Positions 45,151 to 54,610 of a stretch of 64,000 bases of DNA are shown here, piece after piece. The position numbers and the translations under genes are program-made. The notes under the pieces were generated by a model. That model saw only the letters and a program-made list of their open reading frames with translations, ran no database searches and had not been told where the DNA came from. This DNA comes from JAHEFU01 sp041395205. GTDB taxonomy: Bacteria; 4484-113; JAFGCY01. Positions within the stretch are counted from its first letter, which is position 1; each line of letters begins with the position of its first letter. The stretch lies in NCBI GenBank assembly GCA_041395205.1, contig JAWLAZ010000003.1, positions 124,001 through 188,000 of the forward strand, read 5' to 3'.

Positions 45151-46815
45151 ATGCAGATCAATCTGCGCCTGGCATTGCTCATGGGACTGGGCCTGCTGCT
45201 GACCACCATTCCCCGCGCGGACGCGAGCGAGTACACCTCGGTGGAGATCGGCAGGACCGGCCAGTACCTGCGCAACCAGGCAACGAGCCAGCCGAAACTG
45301 TACCTGCCCGATGACGAGGCGCTCAATGCGCGCATCGGTACGGTGATCGGCAACATGGATGAACTGCTGGCGGCCCTGCATGCCCTGCCCCCGGAGCTGG
45401 ACAGCGAGGAGCTGTCCCGCGTGGTCAACCATGATGAGCTGCTGCTGCTTGTCAACATGGCCCTTGAGAACAGCCCGGAACTGCGGCCCTACCGCACGCA
45501 GCTCGGGATCCAGGCTGCGCGCACGCGCCAGGCAGGGGCCATGCGCGACCCGATGTTCATGTTCAACCTGATGAACTTCCCCGCACCACAGCTGCCGGTT
45601 GACGACACACCGATGACGATGGTCTCGCTCGGCTTCAGCCAGAGCTTCGAGGGCTACGGCAAGCGCAAGCTGCGCCGCAATATCAGCAACCTCGAGGAGC
45701 AGCTGACCCAGTACAGCCTGGCCCAGCGTGAGCTGGATCTCGTGGGCCAGGTCAGTGATGCCTACTTCGAGATGCTGGAGACCCAGGCCCGGCTGCGGAT
45801 CCTCGACGAGAACATCGAGCTGATGCGGATCCTCATAGAACTGGCTGGCGTCAAGGCCGGCCTCGGACAGACCAGCCAGGCGAAGCTGATTGACAGCCAG
45901 CTTGAACTGAGCCGCATGACGGAGCGCCAGGTGCTGATGCAGTCGATGCTGGCCCGGCAGCGCAACCGCCTCGCTGGCCTGATTGGCAACGATCCGCGCT
46001 TCGACGCGATGGAACTGCAGCTCAGTGCCGGCTATCCGCTGGTGCATGATCCGGAGATTGACAACGCTGAGCTGTTCTCCGCCAGCCTGGAGCTGCGCCC
46101 GGACTTCCAGCGGCTGGAGCTGATGGAGTTCCAGCATGACCTGATGGTCGAACTGGCTGCGCGGGGCTACCGCCCGGACTACACGATCAGCACCAGCGTG
46201 GGACTCAAGTGGGGCATGCGCAACATGGTTTCCGCAGGAGTGAGCTTCCCGCTCATGACGCACAAGGAGGAGCGCCAGGATGCCGCGCTGCAGGAGGCGC
46301 GTGCCGAGCGGGCGCTCGTTGACGACAGCCGGGCGATGCTCGTGAACAACCTGGAGACGCAGATCACCGGGCTGGAGCTGGCGCTGGCCGAGGACTGCGA
46401 GATCATCCGGATCTACCGTGACGTACTGGTGCCGCAGGCCCGGCTCGGGCTGGAAAGCGAACTGCGCAGCTATGCCGCTGAAGGCGTGGAACTGGATGAA
46501 CTCGTGAAGAGCCAGCTCGGACTGCTCAACCTGCAGCAGGAACTGGAGCTGCGCAACATCAGCTACCTTGCCAACCTGGCGCGCCTGCAGATCCTCACGG
46601 CAGGGGCCTTTGACCCGGGCCCCTACCTGCTCAGCGAGCCGGATTTCTCGAGCCTGATGGACGGCGTGAGCGAGATGGCACGTGAGGCGGCGCAGAGCGC
46701 GGAGGAGGAATCCGTCGCCAGAGAGATCAATCCCTTCATCGAGGAGCTGGATCTTCCTAGCGAGATCCCGCCGATCCATATCCCGGATGAGGCAGAAGGA
46801 GCAGGCCATGACTGA
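45151..46815 (+). CDS. TolC/CusC-like outer-membrane efflux protein
   Basis: A 554-residue exported protein with signal MQINLRLALLMGLGLLLTTI then PRADASE. From about residue 100 it has the two-fold repeated coiled-coil hairpin pattern of TolC-type channels: LVNMALENSPELRPYRTQLGIQAARTRQ in the first repeat and ASLELRPDFQRLELMEFQHDL in the second. It should form the outer-membrane channel of the pump encoded downstream. AGGAGAGC precedes the ATG. The C-terminal 60 residues are acidic. It overlaps the next gene by 8 nt. Confidence 0.85.
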   Translation: MQINLRLALLMGLGLLLTTIPRADASEYTSVEIGRTGQYLRNQATSQPKLYLPDDEALNARIGTVIGNMDELLAALHALPPELDSEELSRVVNHDELLLLVNMALENSPELRPYRTQLGIQAARTRQAGAMRDPMFMFNLMNFPAPQLPVDDTPMTMVSLGFSQSFEGYGKRKLRRNISNLEEQLTQYSLAQRELDLVGQVSDAYFEMLETQARLRILDENIELMRILIELAGVKAGLGQTSQAKLIDSQLELSRMTERQVLMQSMLARQRNRLAGLIGNDPRFDAMELQLSAGYPLVHDPEIDNAELFSASLELRPDFQRLELMEFQHDLMVELAARGYRPDYTISTSVGLKWGMRNMVSAGVSFPLMTHKEERQDAALQEARAERALVDDSRAMLVNNLETQITGLELALAEDCEIIRIYRDVLVPQARLGLESELRSYAAEGVELDELVKSQLGLLNLQQELELRNISYLANLARLQILTAGAFDPGPYLLSEPDFSSLMDGVSEMAREAAQSAEEESVAREINPFIEELDLPSEIPPIHIPDEAEGAGHD

Positions 46816-47959
46816 CAGATCGCTAGAGCCGGACATGCAGGAAGAGGAGCTGTTCTATGAGGAAGCTCCGCGCAGCAGTCTGGCGGAAGGCATCGGCGTG
46901 GCTGTGGCCCTGCTGGCCCTCTTCGTAATCGGAATTGCGGGCTATGTCTGGCTCACACCCGGACTGGAATTTGCCGACCTGCTGCGCCGCTCTCCCGGTA
47001 GGTCCACGGACGGTACGCAGATGGCAGCGGCAGAGCAGCCGGATGAGCAGACCCGCTGTCCGCAGTGCAGCATGTACGCCATGCGCAGTGTGGCAGCAGT
47101 GCATGCCGGGTTTGCGGATGGCAGCAGCGGCTACTTTGATGGCTGGGGCTGCGTGGCCGACTGGGCCCGGGATCACGCCACGCATCTGAGCAGTGCCGAA
47201 GTCCGGGATATCGCCAGTGCGGATCGCGAAGCACAGTGGCTGAGCGCGGACACAGCAAGCTATCGCTTCGGTACAGCACGCCTCGACGGCAGCATGGCAC
47301 CCTTTGTGGCAGCCTATGCTACGCCGGGCCATGCACAGGATGACGACGAGCGCGGCGGCGAGGTCATGGACTATTCAGCACTGCTGAGTGAGCTGGGACT
47401 TGTTGCCATTGCCGCTAGTGCAGAGACTGTCAACTCGAATGGCAGTGCAATTGATGGCAATCCTGTTGAACAGCAGTCTGATAAGGGTGCCGAGCAGCCT
47501 GAAGCGGTACCGGCTATCCCGGACGAGGAGCCTGAGGAGCCGGCTGTCAGCACTCCTGGCAATCAGGCAGACAGCCTGTTCAGTCAGGCAGGTTTCGCTG
47601 ACAGCTCCTGCCCCTACTGCGGAATGTTCGCGGACCGCAGCCTGACCCATGTCGTGGTGCGCTGGAGCGATGGCAGCTACACGCAGCATGACAGTTTCGA
47701 CTGTGTCTTCAACCTGATGGCCGACGAGGATCTCAGCATTGACGCGATCGAAGTCACGGCCTACGACATTGACAAACCGGGTAGCCGCTGGCTGGATGCC
47801 ACAGCCGCCTGCTTCCTCTACGACACAAACACCGTGCAGGGATCCATGCCACCCTATGTGGCGGCCTTTGCCAATGCCACGGATGCCTCAAGCGCCCAGC
47901 CGGAGCTGGGTGGCCAAGTGCTCGATTACAACGGGCTGGCTGCCATGTGGCAGCAGTAA
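46808..47959 (+). CDS. Membrane-anchored protein with two NosL-type domains
   Basis: A 383-residue protein with one N-terminal membrane helix (residues 28-50) and two copies of a NosL-like domain: CPQCSM at 84-89 with DGWGCVADWA, and CPYCGM at 268-273 with HDSFDCVFNL. Both copies end with a GSMxPxVAAxA segment (160-170 and near 345). An acidic proline-rich linker separates them. NosL is a periplasmic Cu(I)-binding protein of nitrous oxide reductase clusters; a tandem, membrane-tethered form inside an efflux operon is unusual. GGAG lies 6 nt before the ATG. Confidence 0.75.
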   Translation: MTDRSLEPDMQEEELFYEEAPRSSLAEGIGVAVALLALFVIGIAGYVWLTPGLEFADLLRRSPGRSTDGTQMAAAEQPDEQTRCPQCSMYAMRSVAAVHAGFADGSSGYFDGWGCVADWARDHATHLSSAEVRDIASADREAQWLSADTASYRFGTARLDGSMAPFVAAYATPGHAQDDDERGGEVMDYSALLSELGLVAIAASAETVNSNGSAIDGNPVEQQSDKGAEQPEAVPAIPDEEPEEPAVSTPGNQADSLFSQAGFADSSCPYCGMFADRSLTHVVVRWSDGSYTQHDSFDCVFNLMADEDLSIDAIEVTAYDIDKPGSRWLDATAACFLYDTNTVQGSMPPYVAAFANATDASSAQPELGGQVLDYNGLAAMWQQ

Positions 47960-47981
47960 CAGTATTTTCAAGGAGACGACA

Positions 47982-48605
47982 ATGTACAAGTATCTGATCG
48001 CCATGCTGGCCATGTTCATCCTCGCCACCGCCGCCTGGGCGCAGCAGGAGGACGAGCCCATCCGCTGCGACCACTGCGGGATGTTCTGGGAGAAGAGCAG
48101 TACGCGGATGACGATGCAGCTCGAGATTGACGGCAAGCCGCAGGACTTCCACTTCGAGAGTATCGGCTGCGCCTTCAGTAACTTCGGAGAGTTGATGGAG
48201 AATGGCGCTACGGAAGTGAAGGTCCTGGACGCTCAGATCCTCGACTACCCGAGCTTCGGCACCAAGAACGAGCAGATGACCAAGGCCTTCGATGCCTGGT
48301 TCCTCGTTGACACAACGAAGCTCAAGGGCAGCATGGCACCCTGGATCGCTGCCTTCGCCAGCAAGGACACTGCAATGGAAATGCAGGAGAGCATGGGTGG
48401 GGAACTGATGGATCATGACCATCTGGCTGCCTACATGCAGGGTGACAGCGAAGAGATGAACCATGAGAGCCACGGCGAGATGCATGCGATGGCGGACGTC
48501 TACATCTGCCCCTGCAGCGGCGGCTGCTGTGACGACATCCAGAGTGACAAGCCCGGTGAATGCCCCAAGTGCGGCATGCAGCTTGTCAAGAAGGAAGGGA
48601 AGTAG
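47982..48605 (+). CDS. Secreted NosL-type protein with C-terminal metal-binding zinc-ribbon-like motif
   Basis: A 207-residue protein with a signal peptide ending near AWA/QQ. A NosL-like domain covers residues 25-150 (CDHCGM at 29-34, FESIGCAFSNF, LKGSMAPWIAAFA). A Met/His-rich linker (SEEMNHESHGEMHAM) leads to YICPCSGGCCDDIQ ... CPKCGMQL, a variant of the heavy-metal-binding CPMHP/CPxCGM domain in which the first motif gained cysteines. It is expected to bind Cu(I) or Ag(I) in the periplasm. GGAG is placed 7 nt before the ATG. Same operon as the RND pump. Confidence 0.78.
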   Translation: MYKYLIAMLAMFILATAAWAQQEDEPIRCDHCGMFWEKSSTRMTMQLEIDGKPQDFHFESIGCAFSNFGELMENGATEVKVLDAQILDYPSFGTKNEQMTKAFDAWFLVDTTKLKGSMAPWIAAFASKDTAMEMQESMGGELMDHDHLAAYMQGDSEEMNHESHGEMHAMADVYICPCSGGCCDDIQSDKPGECPKCGMQLVKKEGK

Positions 48606-48614
48606 GAGCAATCC

Positions 48615-50063
48615 ATGCGCGTTTCACCGGCACTGATGACATTCCTGACCGGCCTGCTGCTGCTCAGCCTGGCCGGCATCATCTACCAGCGCTCGCTGGT
48701 GGAAAGCGGCGCATATGGCACAGGTGCTGCCAGCCAGGCGGCGGCACCCGCTGCCAGCGTGAAGTACGCCTGCCCGATGCGCTGCGTGGAGGCTGACAAG
48801 CCGGGTGACTGTCCGGTCTGTGGAATGGAAATGATGCCGGTGGAACTTGACAGTCCCGCCACGCTGACGGCCGGCGCTGCCAGCGTGACCGAGTACACAT
48901 GCCCGATGCATCCGCAGATCGAGCAGGACCATCCCGGTACCTGCCCGATCTGCGGCATGGAGCTGGTGCTGAAGGCCAGTGATGATGCGGGGGTGGATCC
49001 GGCCGTGGCGGAGAGTGTCGCCGCGGTGAAGATCAGTCCGCTGCAGGGCCTGCTGGCTGATGTACAGGTGACGATGCCGGAGCGCCGGCTGGTCAGCCGC
49101 AGCGTGGATGCCATCGGCGAGGTGGAGGTCCCTGAGGACCGCATCAACATGGTGGTCAGCTGGCAACCGGGCCGGATTGACAATCTCGAACTTGACCGGA
49201 GCGGCGTGCGGGTGCAGCAGGGACAGCACCTGATGGACCTCTACAGTGAGGAACTGCTGCGTGCCCAGGATGAATACCTGATTGCACTCAGGGCCCGCGA
49301 CCAGCTCAGCGACAGCAGCTATGACTACATAGCCGACAGCGGCAGGCAGCTGCTGAACAGTGCCGAGTCGCGGCTGACACGGCTGGGCTTCACCGCGGCA
49401 CAGCTGACGACACTGGCGGAAACGCGGGAGACCAGCGAGCACATACCGCTCAGCAGCGCCTATGACGGGATCGTGCTCGACAAGTACGTGAATGAAGGCG
49501 ACTACGTGATGGAGGGCAGCAAGCTCTACCGCGTAGCCGATCTCTCACAGCTCTGGGTGCAGATGGAGGTCTTCGAGGAGGACAGTGCCGGACTGGTACC
49601 CGGCTTGAAGATCAATCTGGACTGTCCGGTGCATCCCGGGATGATCTTCAGGGGCGAGCTTGAGCTGATTGAACCCATGCAGAGCAGCATGACCCGCACA
49701 CAGCTGGCACGCGTCAGGGTTGACAACCCGGACATGATCCTGCGGCCCGGAATGCTCGTGCGCACCAGCTTTGAGCTGGATCGTCACGAAGCGCTGATGC
49801 TGCTGCGCAACGCCGTTCTGCAGACAGGTGAGGGTGCGGTGGTCTATGTCGCACATGACAGCGGGCTGTGGGAACCCCGCAATGTGACGACCGGGCTGAT
49901 TGACGGCGACATGATCGAAATCACCAGCGGACTGGCGGAGGGTGAGGGCGTGGCCAGCACCGCCGTGTTCCTGCTGGACAGCGAGGCCCAGATCAAGGGC
50001 ATCCCCCGTCTCAGTGAGGACAAGCCTGAAGTGGCAGCGGAACCCAGCGGGCATGTGCACTGA
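48615..50063 (+). CDS. cusB: HME-RND periplasmic adaptor with two heavy-metal-binding domains
   Basis: A 482-residue membrane-fusion protein with an N-terminal anchor (residues 6-25). Two metal-binding domains come first: YACPMRCVE ... CPVCGM (51-71) and YTCPMHPQI ... CPICGM (94-115). The adaptor core follows, with SVDAIGEVEVPEDRINMVVSWQPGRIDNL, a helical hairpin, AYDGIVLDKYVNEGDYVMEGSKLYRVADLSQLWVQ (lipoyl half) and a beta-barrel. The end is His-containing (SGHVH). It links the inner-membrane pump to the outer-membrane channel. 9 nt after the previous gene. Confidence 0.9.
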   Translation: MRVSPALMTFLTGLLLLSLAGIIYQRSLVESGAYGTGAASQAAAPAASVKYACPMRCVEADKPGDCPVCGMEMMPVELDSPATLTAGAASVTEYTCPMHPQIEQDHPGTCPICGMELVLKASDDAGVDPAVAESVAAVKISPLQGLLADVQVTMPERRLVSRSVDAIGEVEVPEDRINMVVSWQPGRIDNLELDRSGVRVQQGQHLMDLYSEELLRAQDEYLIALRARDQLSDSSYDYIADSGRQLLNSAESRLTRLGFTAAQLTTLAETRETSEHIPLSSAYDGIVLDKYVNEGDYVMEGSKLYRVADLSQLWVQMEVFEEDSAGLVPGLKINLDCPVHPGMIFRGELELIEPMQSSMTRTQLARVRVDNPDMILRPGMLVRTSFELDRHEALMLLRNAVLQTGEGAVVYVAHDSGLWEPRNVTTGLIDGDMIEITSGLAEGEGVASTAVFLLDSEAQIKGIPRLSEDKPEVAAEPSGHVH

Positions 50064-50077
50064 GTGGAAGTGAGCAG

Positions 50078-53000
50078 ATGACAGACAGGCAGCCGGAGCA
50101 GCAGGAAAATCATGGAAGGGTGGAGCCCAGGGGCTTCTTCCCGGCCCTGATCGGCTACTGCGTCGACAATCCCTTCATTGTGCTGCTCTGCGTGGCGCTC
50201 GTGGCCCTGCTCGGCTACAGCACGATCCGCAGCACCAAGCTCGATGCCCTGCCTGACCTGTCTGACAACCAGGTGATCGTGCTGGCGGACTGGGCGGGAC
50301 GCGGACCGAAGGTGATGGAGGACCAGGTCGCCTATCCACTCACGACCTCACTGTCCGCCCTGCCCCATGTCGCAGACATCCGCTCGATGTCCAACTTCGG
50401 CTTCTGCATGATCTACATCATCTTCGATGACGATGTGGACATCTACTGGGCCCGGACCCGTGTCAGTGAGCGCCTGACGACCATCGGCAGTGAACTGCCT
50501 GACGGAGTGGTGCCACGCCTTGGCCCGGAGGGCACCGGGGTCGGGCATGTCTACTGGTACCTGGTCACGAATGACGATGATCCCGCCACACCGCAGCATG
50601 ACCTTGCCGAACTGCGCAGCATCCAGGACTGGTACATCCGTTACCAGCTGGCAACGGTCCCCGGGGTGGCCGAGGTTGCCAGCGGCGGCGGCTTCAGGCG
50701 GGAATACCACGTCGACATCCTTCCCGAGGAAATGCGGCGCTATGGCCTGAGCATCCGCCAGCTGACCATGGCCCTGAAGGACAACAACATGGATGTCGGT
50801 GGCCGCCTGCTGGAGCAGAGCGACACTGAGTTCTTCGTGCGCAGCGAAGGCTACCTCGGCAAGCGCGACGGGCAGTTCGTTGGTCCGGAGCAGGTGATCG
50901 AGGACATCGGCAACATCGTGGTTGCGCATACGCAGGACGGCGTGCCCGTACTGCTCAGCCAGATCGCGCTCGTGCAGCAGGGCTCGGCCGTGCGCCGCGG
51001 AGTGATTGACCACAATGGTGAAGGCGAGGCCGTGACCGGGATCATCGTGATGCAGTACGGCCAGAATGCGCAGAGCGTGATCGATGCGGTGAAGGAGAAG
51101 CTTGACGACATCCGCCGTGGCCTCCCGCCCGGTGTCGCCATTGAAACGGCACATGACCGCAGCTGGCTGATCGGCAAGAGTCTCGACACCCTGAAGCATG
51201 CGCTGCGGGAGGAAGCGGTGGTGGTCACGATCGTGATCATCCTCTTCCTGCTGAGCCTGCGGCCGAGCCTCGTCGTGGTGCTGACCCTGCCGATCGCGGT
51301 ACTGATCGGCTTCATCGGCATGAATGCACTGGGTATCACGAGCAACATCATGAGCCTCGGCGGGATCGCGATCGCCATCGGCGTGATCGTTGACGACGGG
51401 ATAGTGATGGTGGAGAACTGCCACGCCCATCTCGCAAAACTATGGGAGAGGTGCAGGAAAAAGGATCGGAAACCCACTCCGGCGGAAATCACGCAGACCA
51501 TCAAGTTCGCGGCCCAGCAGGTCGGCAAGCCGGTGTTCTTCACCACGCTGATCATCATCACGAGCTTCGGTCCCGTGTTCTTCCTCACCGGCTCGGAAGG
51601 CAAGCTGTTCACGCCGCTGGCCTACACGAAGAGCCTCGTGATGCTGGCCAGTGCCGTGATGGCGGTCACGCTCGTGCCGGTGCTGATGCGGATGCTGATG
51701 CGCGGGCGGATGCTGCCTGAGGAAAGCAATCCGCTGTCGCGCTTCTTCAACTGGCTCTACCTGGGCCCGCTGAAGTTCTGCCTGCAGCTGCGCTGGCTGG
51801 CCGTCAGCGTGGCAATTGCCAGCCTGATCGCGACCTGGCCGATCTACAGGTCGCTCGGCAATGAGTTCATGCCCAACCTGAATGAGGGCGAACTGGTCTA
51901 CATGCCGACCACGCTCCCCAATGTGAGTGTGACCGAGGCCAAGCGACTGCTGCAGCTGACGGACAGGATCATGTATGAGCATCCGCTGGTTGCCAACGTC
52001 GTGGGCAAGCTCGGCCGCGCCGACACCGCCACGGACCCCGCGCCGGTCAGCATGATCGAGACCTTCGTGCAGTTTTATCCGCGCGAGGAATGGGGGAAGA
52101 TCGATCCGAAGTATGCGGACTACACCATCGGCGACATCCGCAATGATCTGGACCAGGCGATCCGCGTGCCGGGCCTGACCAATGGCTGGACGATGCCGAT
52201 CATCAACCGCATCCAGATGCTGGCAACCGGTGTACGAACTGACATCGGCATCAAGATCTACGGCGACGATACGGAGGAACTGGCGCGGCTGGCGATTGAG
52301 GCCAGCCGGATTGCTGAGCAGGTGCCGGGTGTGGCGGATGTGTTCGCGGAACGCCTCAGCGGCGGTCGCTATCTCGACGTCGACATCGACCGTGAGGCTG
52401 CTGCACGCTATGGGCTGAACGTCGGCGATGTCCAGGAACAGATTGAGCTGCTGGTCGGCGGCATGAAACTCACGCGCACGGTGGAGGGCCGCGAGCGCTA
52501 CAACGTGCAGGTGCGCTATGCCAGTGCCTATCGTGACAATCTGCAGACACTGGAGGATACGCTGATCGAGACCCCGCACCAGGGCTTGATCCCGCTTGGC
52601 AATGTGGCCACGATGCGCTACAGCAGTGGTCCACCATATCTTGCCAGCGAGAACAGCCTGCTGCGCACGGTGGTCTTTGCCAACATCCGCGGACGGGACA
52701 TCGGCGGCACTGTGGAGGAACTGGAGGCCAGCCTTGACCGGGAGCTGGCCCTGCCCCAGGGTTACTACTTCCGCATCGCCGGCCAGTGGGAGAACATCAC
52801 ACGGGCCCGGGCCCGGCTGGCCCTGCTGATTCCGGCCGTGCTGATGATCATCTTCATCTTCCTCTATCTGACCTTTGACAGCTTCTGGGATACGCTGATC
52901 GTCTATGTCTCCCTGCCCTTCGCCTTCACCGGCGGAATCTGGTACCTGCACCTGCTGAACATGAACATCTCCGTGGCGGTCTGGGTGGGCTTCATCGCCC

Positions 53001-53353
53001 TGTTCGGAATGGCTGTCAATACCGGCGTGCTGATGATCGTCTACCTGCAGGAAGCGCTGGATAAGCGTCTCGAGAAAGGCTGGCTGCGGCCCGGTGACAT
53101 CTACTCCGCGACAATCGAAGGAGCCGGACGGCGCGTGCGTCCGAAGCTGATGACAGTCAGCACTTCACTGATCGGCCTGCTGCCCTTGATGTGGGCCACG
53201 GGGATCGGCAGCGATGTACTGAAACCGATCGCAGCGCCGCTGATCGGCGGCCTGGCCAGCTCCACGATCATGGTGCTGTTCATCATCCCCGTGCTGTTCT
53301 TCTGGGAGCGCAGCTGGCAGCTGCGAGGCCTGGTGCGCCGCGAGGACGCATAG
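50078..53353 (+). CDS. cusA: Heavy-metal efflux RND pump (CusA/CzcA type)
   Basis: A 1091-residue inner-membrane proton/metal antiporter. The N-terminal helix (FIVLLCVALVALLGYSTIR) is followed by KLDALPDLSDNQVIVLADW, the HME family opening. SNIMSLGGIAIAIGVIVDDGIVMVENCHAHL is helix 4 with the VDD pair; the usual HME version of this motif is closer to MVDAAIVMVENAHK. The second half has helices 7-12 (FRIAGQWENITRARARLALLIPAVLMII). Cation selectivity cannot be proved, but the NosL and CPMHP proteins next to it favour Cu(I)/Ag(I). It is the last gene of the operon. Confidence 0.93.
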   Translation: MTDRQPEQQENHGRVEPRGFFPALIGYCVDNPFIVLLCVALVALLGYSTIRSTKLDALPDLSDNQVIVLADWAGRGPKVMEDQVAYPLTTSLSALPHVADIRSMSNFGFCMIYIIFDDDVDIYWARTRVSERLTTIGSELPDGVVPRLGPEGTGVGHVYWYLVTNDDDPATPQHDLAELRSIQDWYIRYQLATVPGVAEVASGGGFRREYHVDILPEEMRRYGLSIRQLTMALKDNNMDVGGRLLEQSDTEFFVRSEGYLGKRDGQFVGPEQVIEDIGNIVVAHTQDGVPVLLSQIALVQQGSAVRRGVIDHNGEGEAVTGIIVMQYGQNAQSVIDAVKEKLDDIRRGLPPGVAIETAHDRSWLIGKSLDTLKHALREEAVVVTIVIILFLLSLRPSLVVVLTLPIAVLIGFIGMNALGITSNIMSLGGIAIAIGVIVDDGIVMVENCHAHLAKLWERCRKKDRKPTPAEITQTIKFAAQQVGKPVFFTTLIIITSFGPVFFLTGSEGKLFTPLAYTKSLVMLASAVMAVTLVPVLMRMLMRGRMLPEESNPLSRFFNWLYLGPLKFCLQLRWLAVSVAIASLIATWPIYRSLGNEFMPNLNEGELVYMPTTLPNVSVTEAKRLLQLTDRIMYEHPLVANVVGKLGRADTATDPAPVSMIETFVQFYPREEWGKIDPKYADYTIGDIRNDLDQAIRVPGLTNGWTMPIINRIQMLATGVRTDIGIKIYGDDTEELARLAIEASRIAEQVPGVADVFAERLSGGRYLDVDIDREAAARYGLNVGDVQEQIELLVGGMKLTRTVEGRERYNVQVRYASAYRDNLQTLEDTLIETPHQGLIPLGNVATMRYSSGPPYLASENSLLRTVVFANIRGRDIGGTVEELEASLDRELALPQGYYFRIAGQWENITRARARLALLIPAVLMIIFIFLYLTFDSFWDTLIVYVSLPFAFTGGIWYLHLLNMNISVAVWVGFIALFGMAVNTGVLMIVYLQEALDKRLEKGWLRPGDIYSATIEGAGRRVRPKLMTVSTSLIGLLPLMWATGIGSDVLKPIAAPLIGGLASSTIMVLFIIPVLFFWERSWQLRGLVRREDA

Positions 53354-53381
53354 CAAAAGGCCGCCCCCGCAGGGACGGCCT
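53354..53381 (-). terminator. Intrinsic terminator
   Basis: AGGCCG and CGGCCT pair across a 12-nt loop (53358-53381). On the minus strand TTTT follows, so it ends the lipoprotein transcript; the hairpin may also serve the convergent cusA. Confidence 0.65.
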
Positions 53382-53406
53382 CTCCTCAATCGATCGTCTC
53401 AGTCAA

Positions 53407-54444
53407 TCAGAAGTTGTTGGCGGTGATGAGCGGCATCGGCACCACGCTGCCGACATAGGCGGCGTTGTCATCCACGTAGACCATCTGCCCGGTGTTGTCG
53501 AGATCCAGCTTGATCCCGAAACCGGAGACATCGTAGATGTAGTCGATCATGCTGACCGGGGCACCGCTGACATCCAGCAGCATCTCGTTGCTGTCAACAC
53601 CGAACCTGTAGTGGCCGGTCGGCAGGTTCATGCCCCAGGCACCGTTGGCAGCCGTCATCGTGGTGTAGGTCACACCGGTGCTGAGGTTCTCGAAGCTCAC
53701 CTGGTAACCGGCATGCGGGCTGCCCGTGGCGTAATCCTCGTAGGCATTGCCCCAGACGTTCCACCAGGTCGGCTCCTTGTCGCCCGGCTTTTCGCGGTCC
53801 TTGAAGTTCAGGCTGATGTCGGTGATGTGCAGGGCCGTATCCGGCATCGCGATCAGCGCGATGTAGAGGTGGCCGGCGCCGCTGGTGAAGTCATAGCCGA
53901 GCGCCGTCATGTCCGTGAACCAGCTCGGGCTGTTCAGCGGTCCGTAGAAATCCCACTGCATGCCGGTGAAGTCGGCAATGGCAGCGTAGTACTTCTCCGT
54001 GGCGCTGCTGACCTGGGCAGCGACCTTCATGTCGAGCAGGTCGCTCTCAAGTGCGCCGAGCGGGATCTGGTAGATCGCATAGGCGATCTGCGGGCCACCC
54101 TGCGTACCGGGCAGGTTGCCCTTGAAGCCCTTCAGCAGGTAGCAGTTCGGATCACCGGGGTCAATCCCGCCGTTGAAGCTCAGGCCGGGGGTGAGATGGT
54201 TCGGATGGCCGACCCAGCTGGCACCCTTGCCTTCCTCCACAATCTGGCCGCCGTCAAACAGCTTGTCCAGATCCGCGAGACTGGGGATCTGGCTCTGCTC
54301 GGGCTGCTGCTCGATCACCACGGGGGTCTCGTCCGCGTTGTCAGCGGGCTGCTCGATGCCGACATTGCTGCCACCGCAGGAGGCACTGAGGGCGGCGGTC
54401 AGGATCACGAAGAGGGAAATCAGCGAAAGATTGAAACGCTTCAC
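53407..54444 (-). CDS. Lipoprotein of unknown function
   Basis: A 345-residue protein with a lipoprotein signal (VKRFNLSLISLFVILTAALS, lipobox LSASC). Residues about 30-60 are acidic and proline-rich; the rest has a beta-rich pattern (YAIYQIPLGALESDLLDMKVAAQ, GHLYIALIAMPDTALHITDISLNF, GAWGMNLPTGHYRFGVD). No family is recognised, though the last segment resembles a carboxypeptidase-regulatory-like beta sandwich. The GTG at 54444 has AAAGGAG upstream; the frame extends to 54528 but without a signal sequence there. It faces cusA across a terminator. Confidence 0.7.
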   Translation of the reverse strand: MKRFNLSLISLFVILTAALSASCGGSNVGIEQPADNADETPVVIEQQPEQSQIPSLADLDKLFDGGQIVEEGKGASWVGHPNHLTPGLSFNGGIDPGDPNCYLLKGFKGNLPGTQGGPQIAYAIYQIPLGALESDLLDMKVAAQVSSATEKYYAAIADFTGMQWDFYGPLNSPSWFTDMTALGYDFTSGAGHLYIALIAMPDTALHITDISLNFKDREKPGDKEPTWWNVWGNAYEDYATGSPHAGYQVSFENLSTGVTYTTMTAANGAWGMNLPTGHYRFGVDSNEMLLDVSGAPVSMIDYIYDVSGFGIKLDLDNTGQMVYVDDNAAYVGSVVPMPLITANNF

Positions 54445-54610
54445 GGATTGCTCCTTTGGCCGGTCATGAAGCGGAACCGGATTGTATTGGCCTGGATTTT
54501 CCAAACCAGATGTGTTACCCGGGTTCAATTCCGCTTAAACAGGAGCTGTACGGAGAAGTCAGAAAAGCATGCAGCAGCATAGATGCGGCCTGACTTGCGA
54601 TGTGTCTGAT

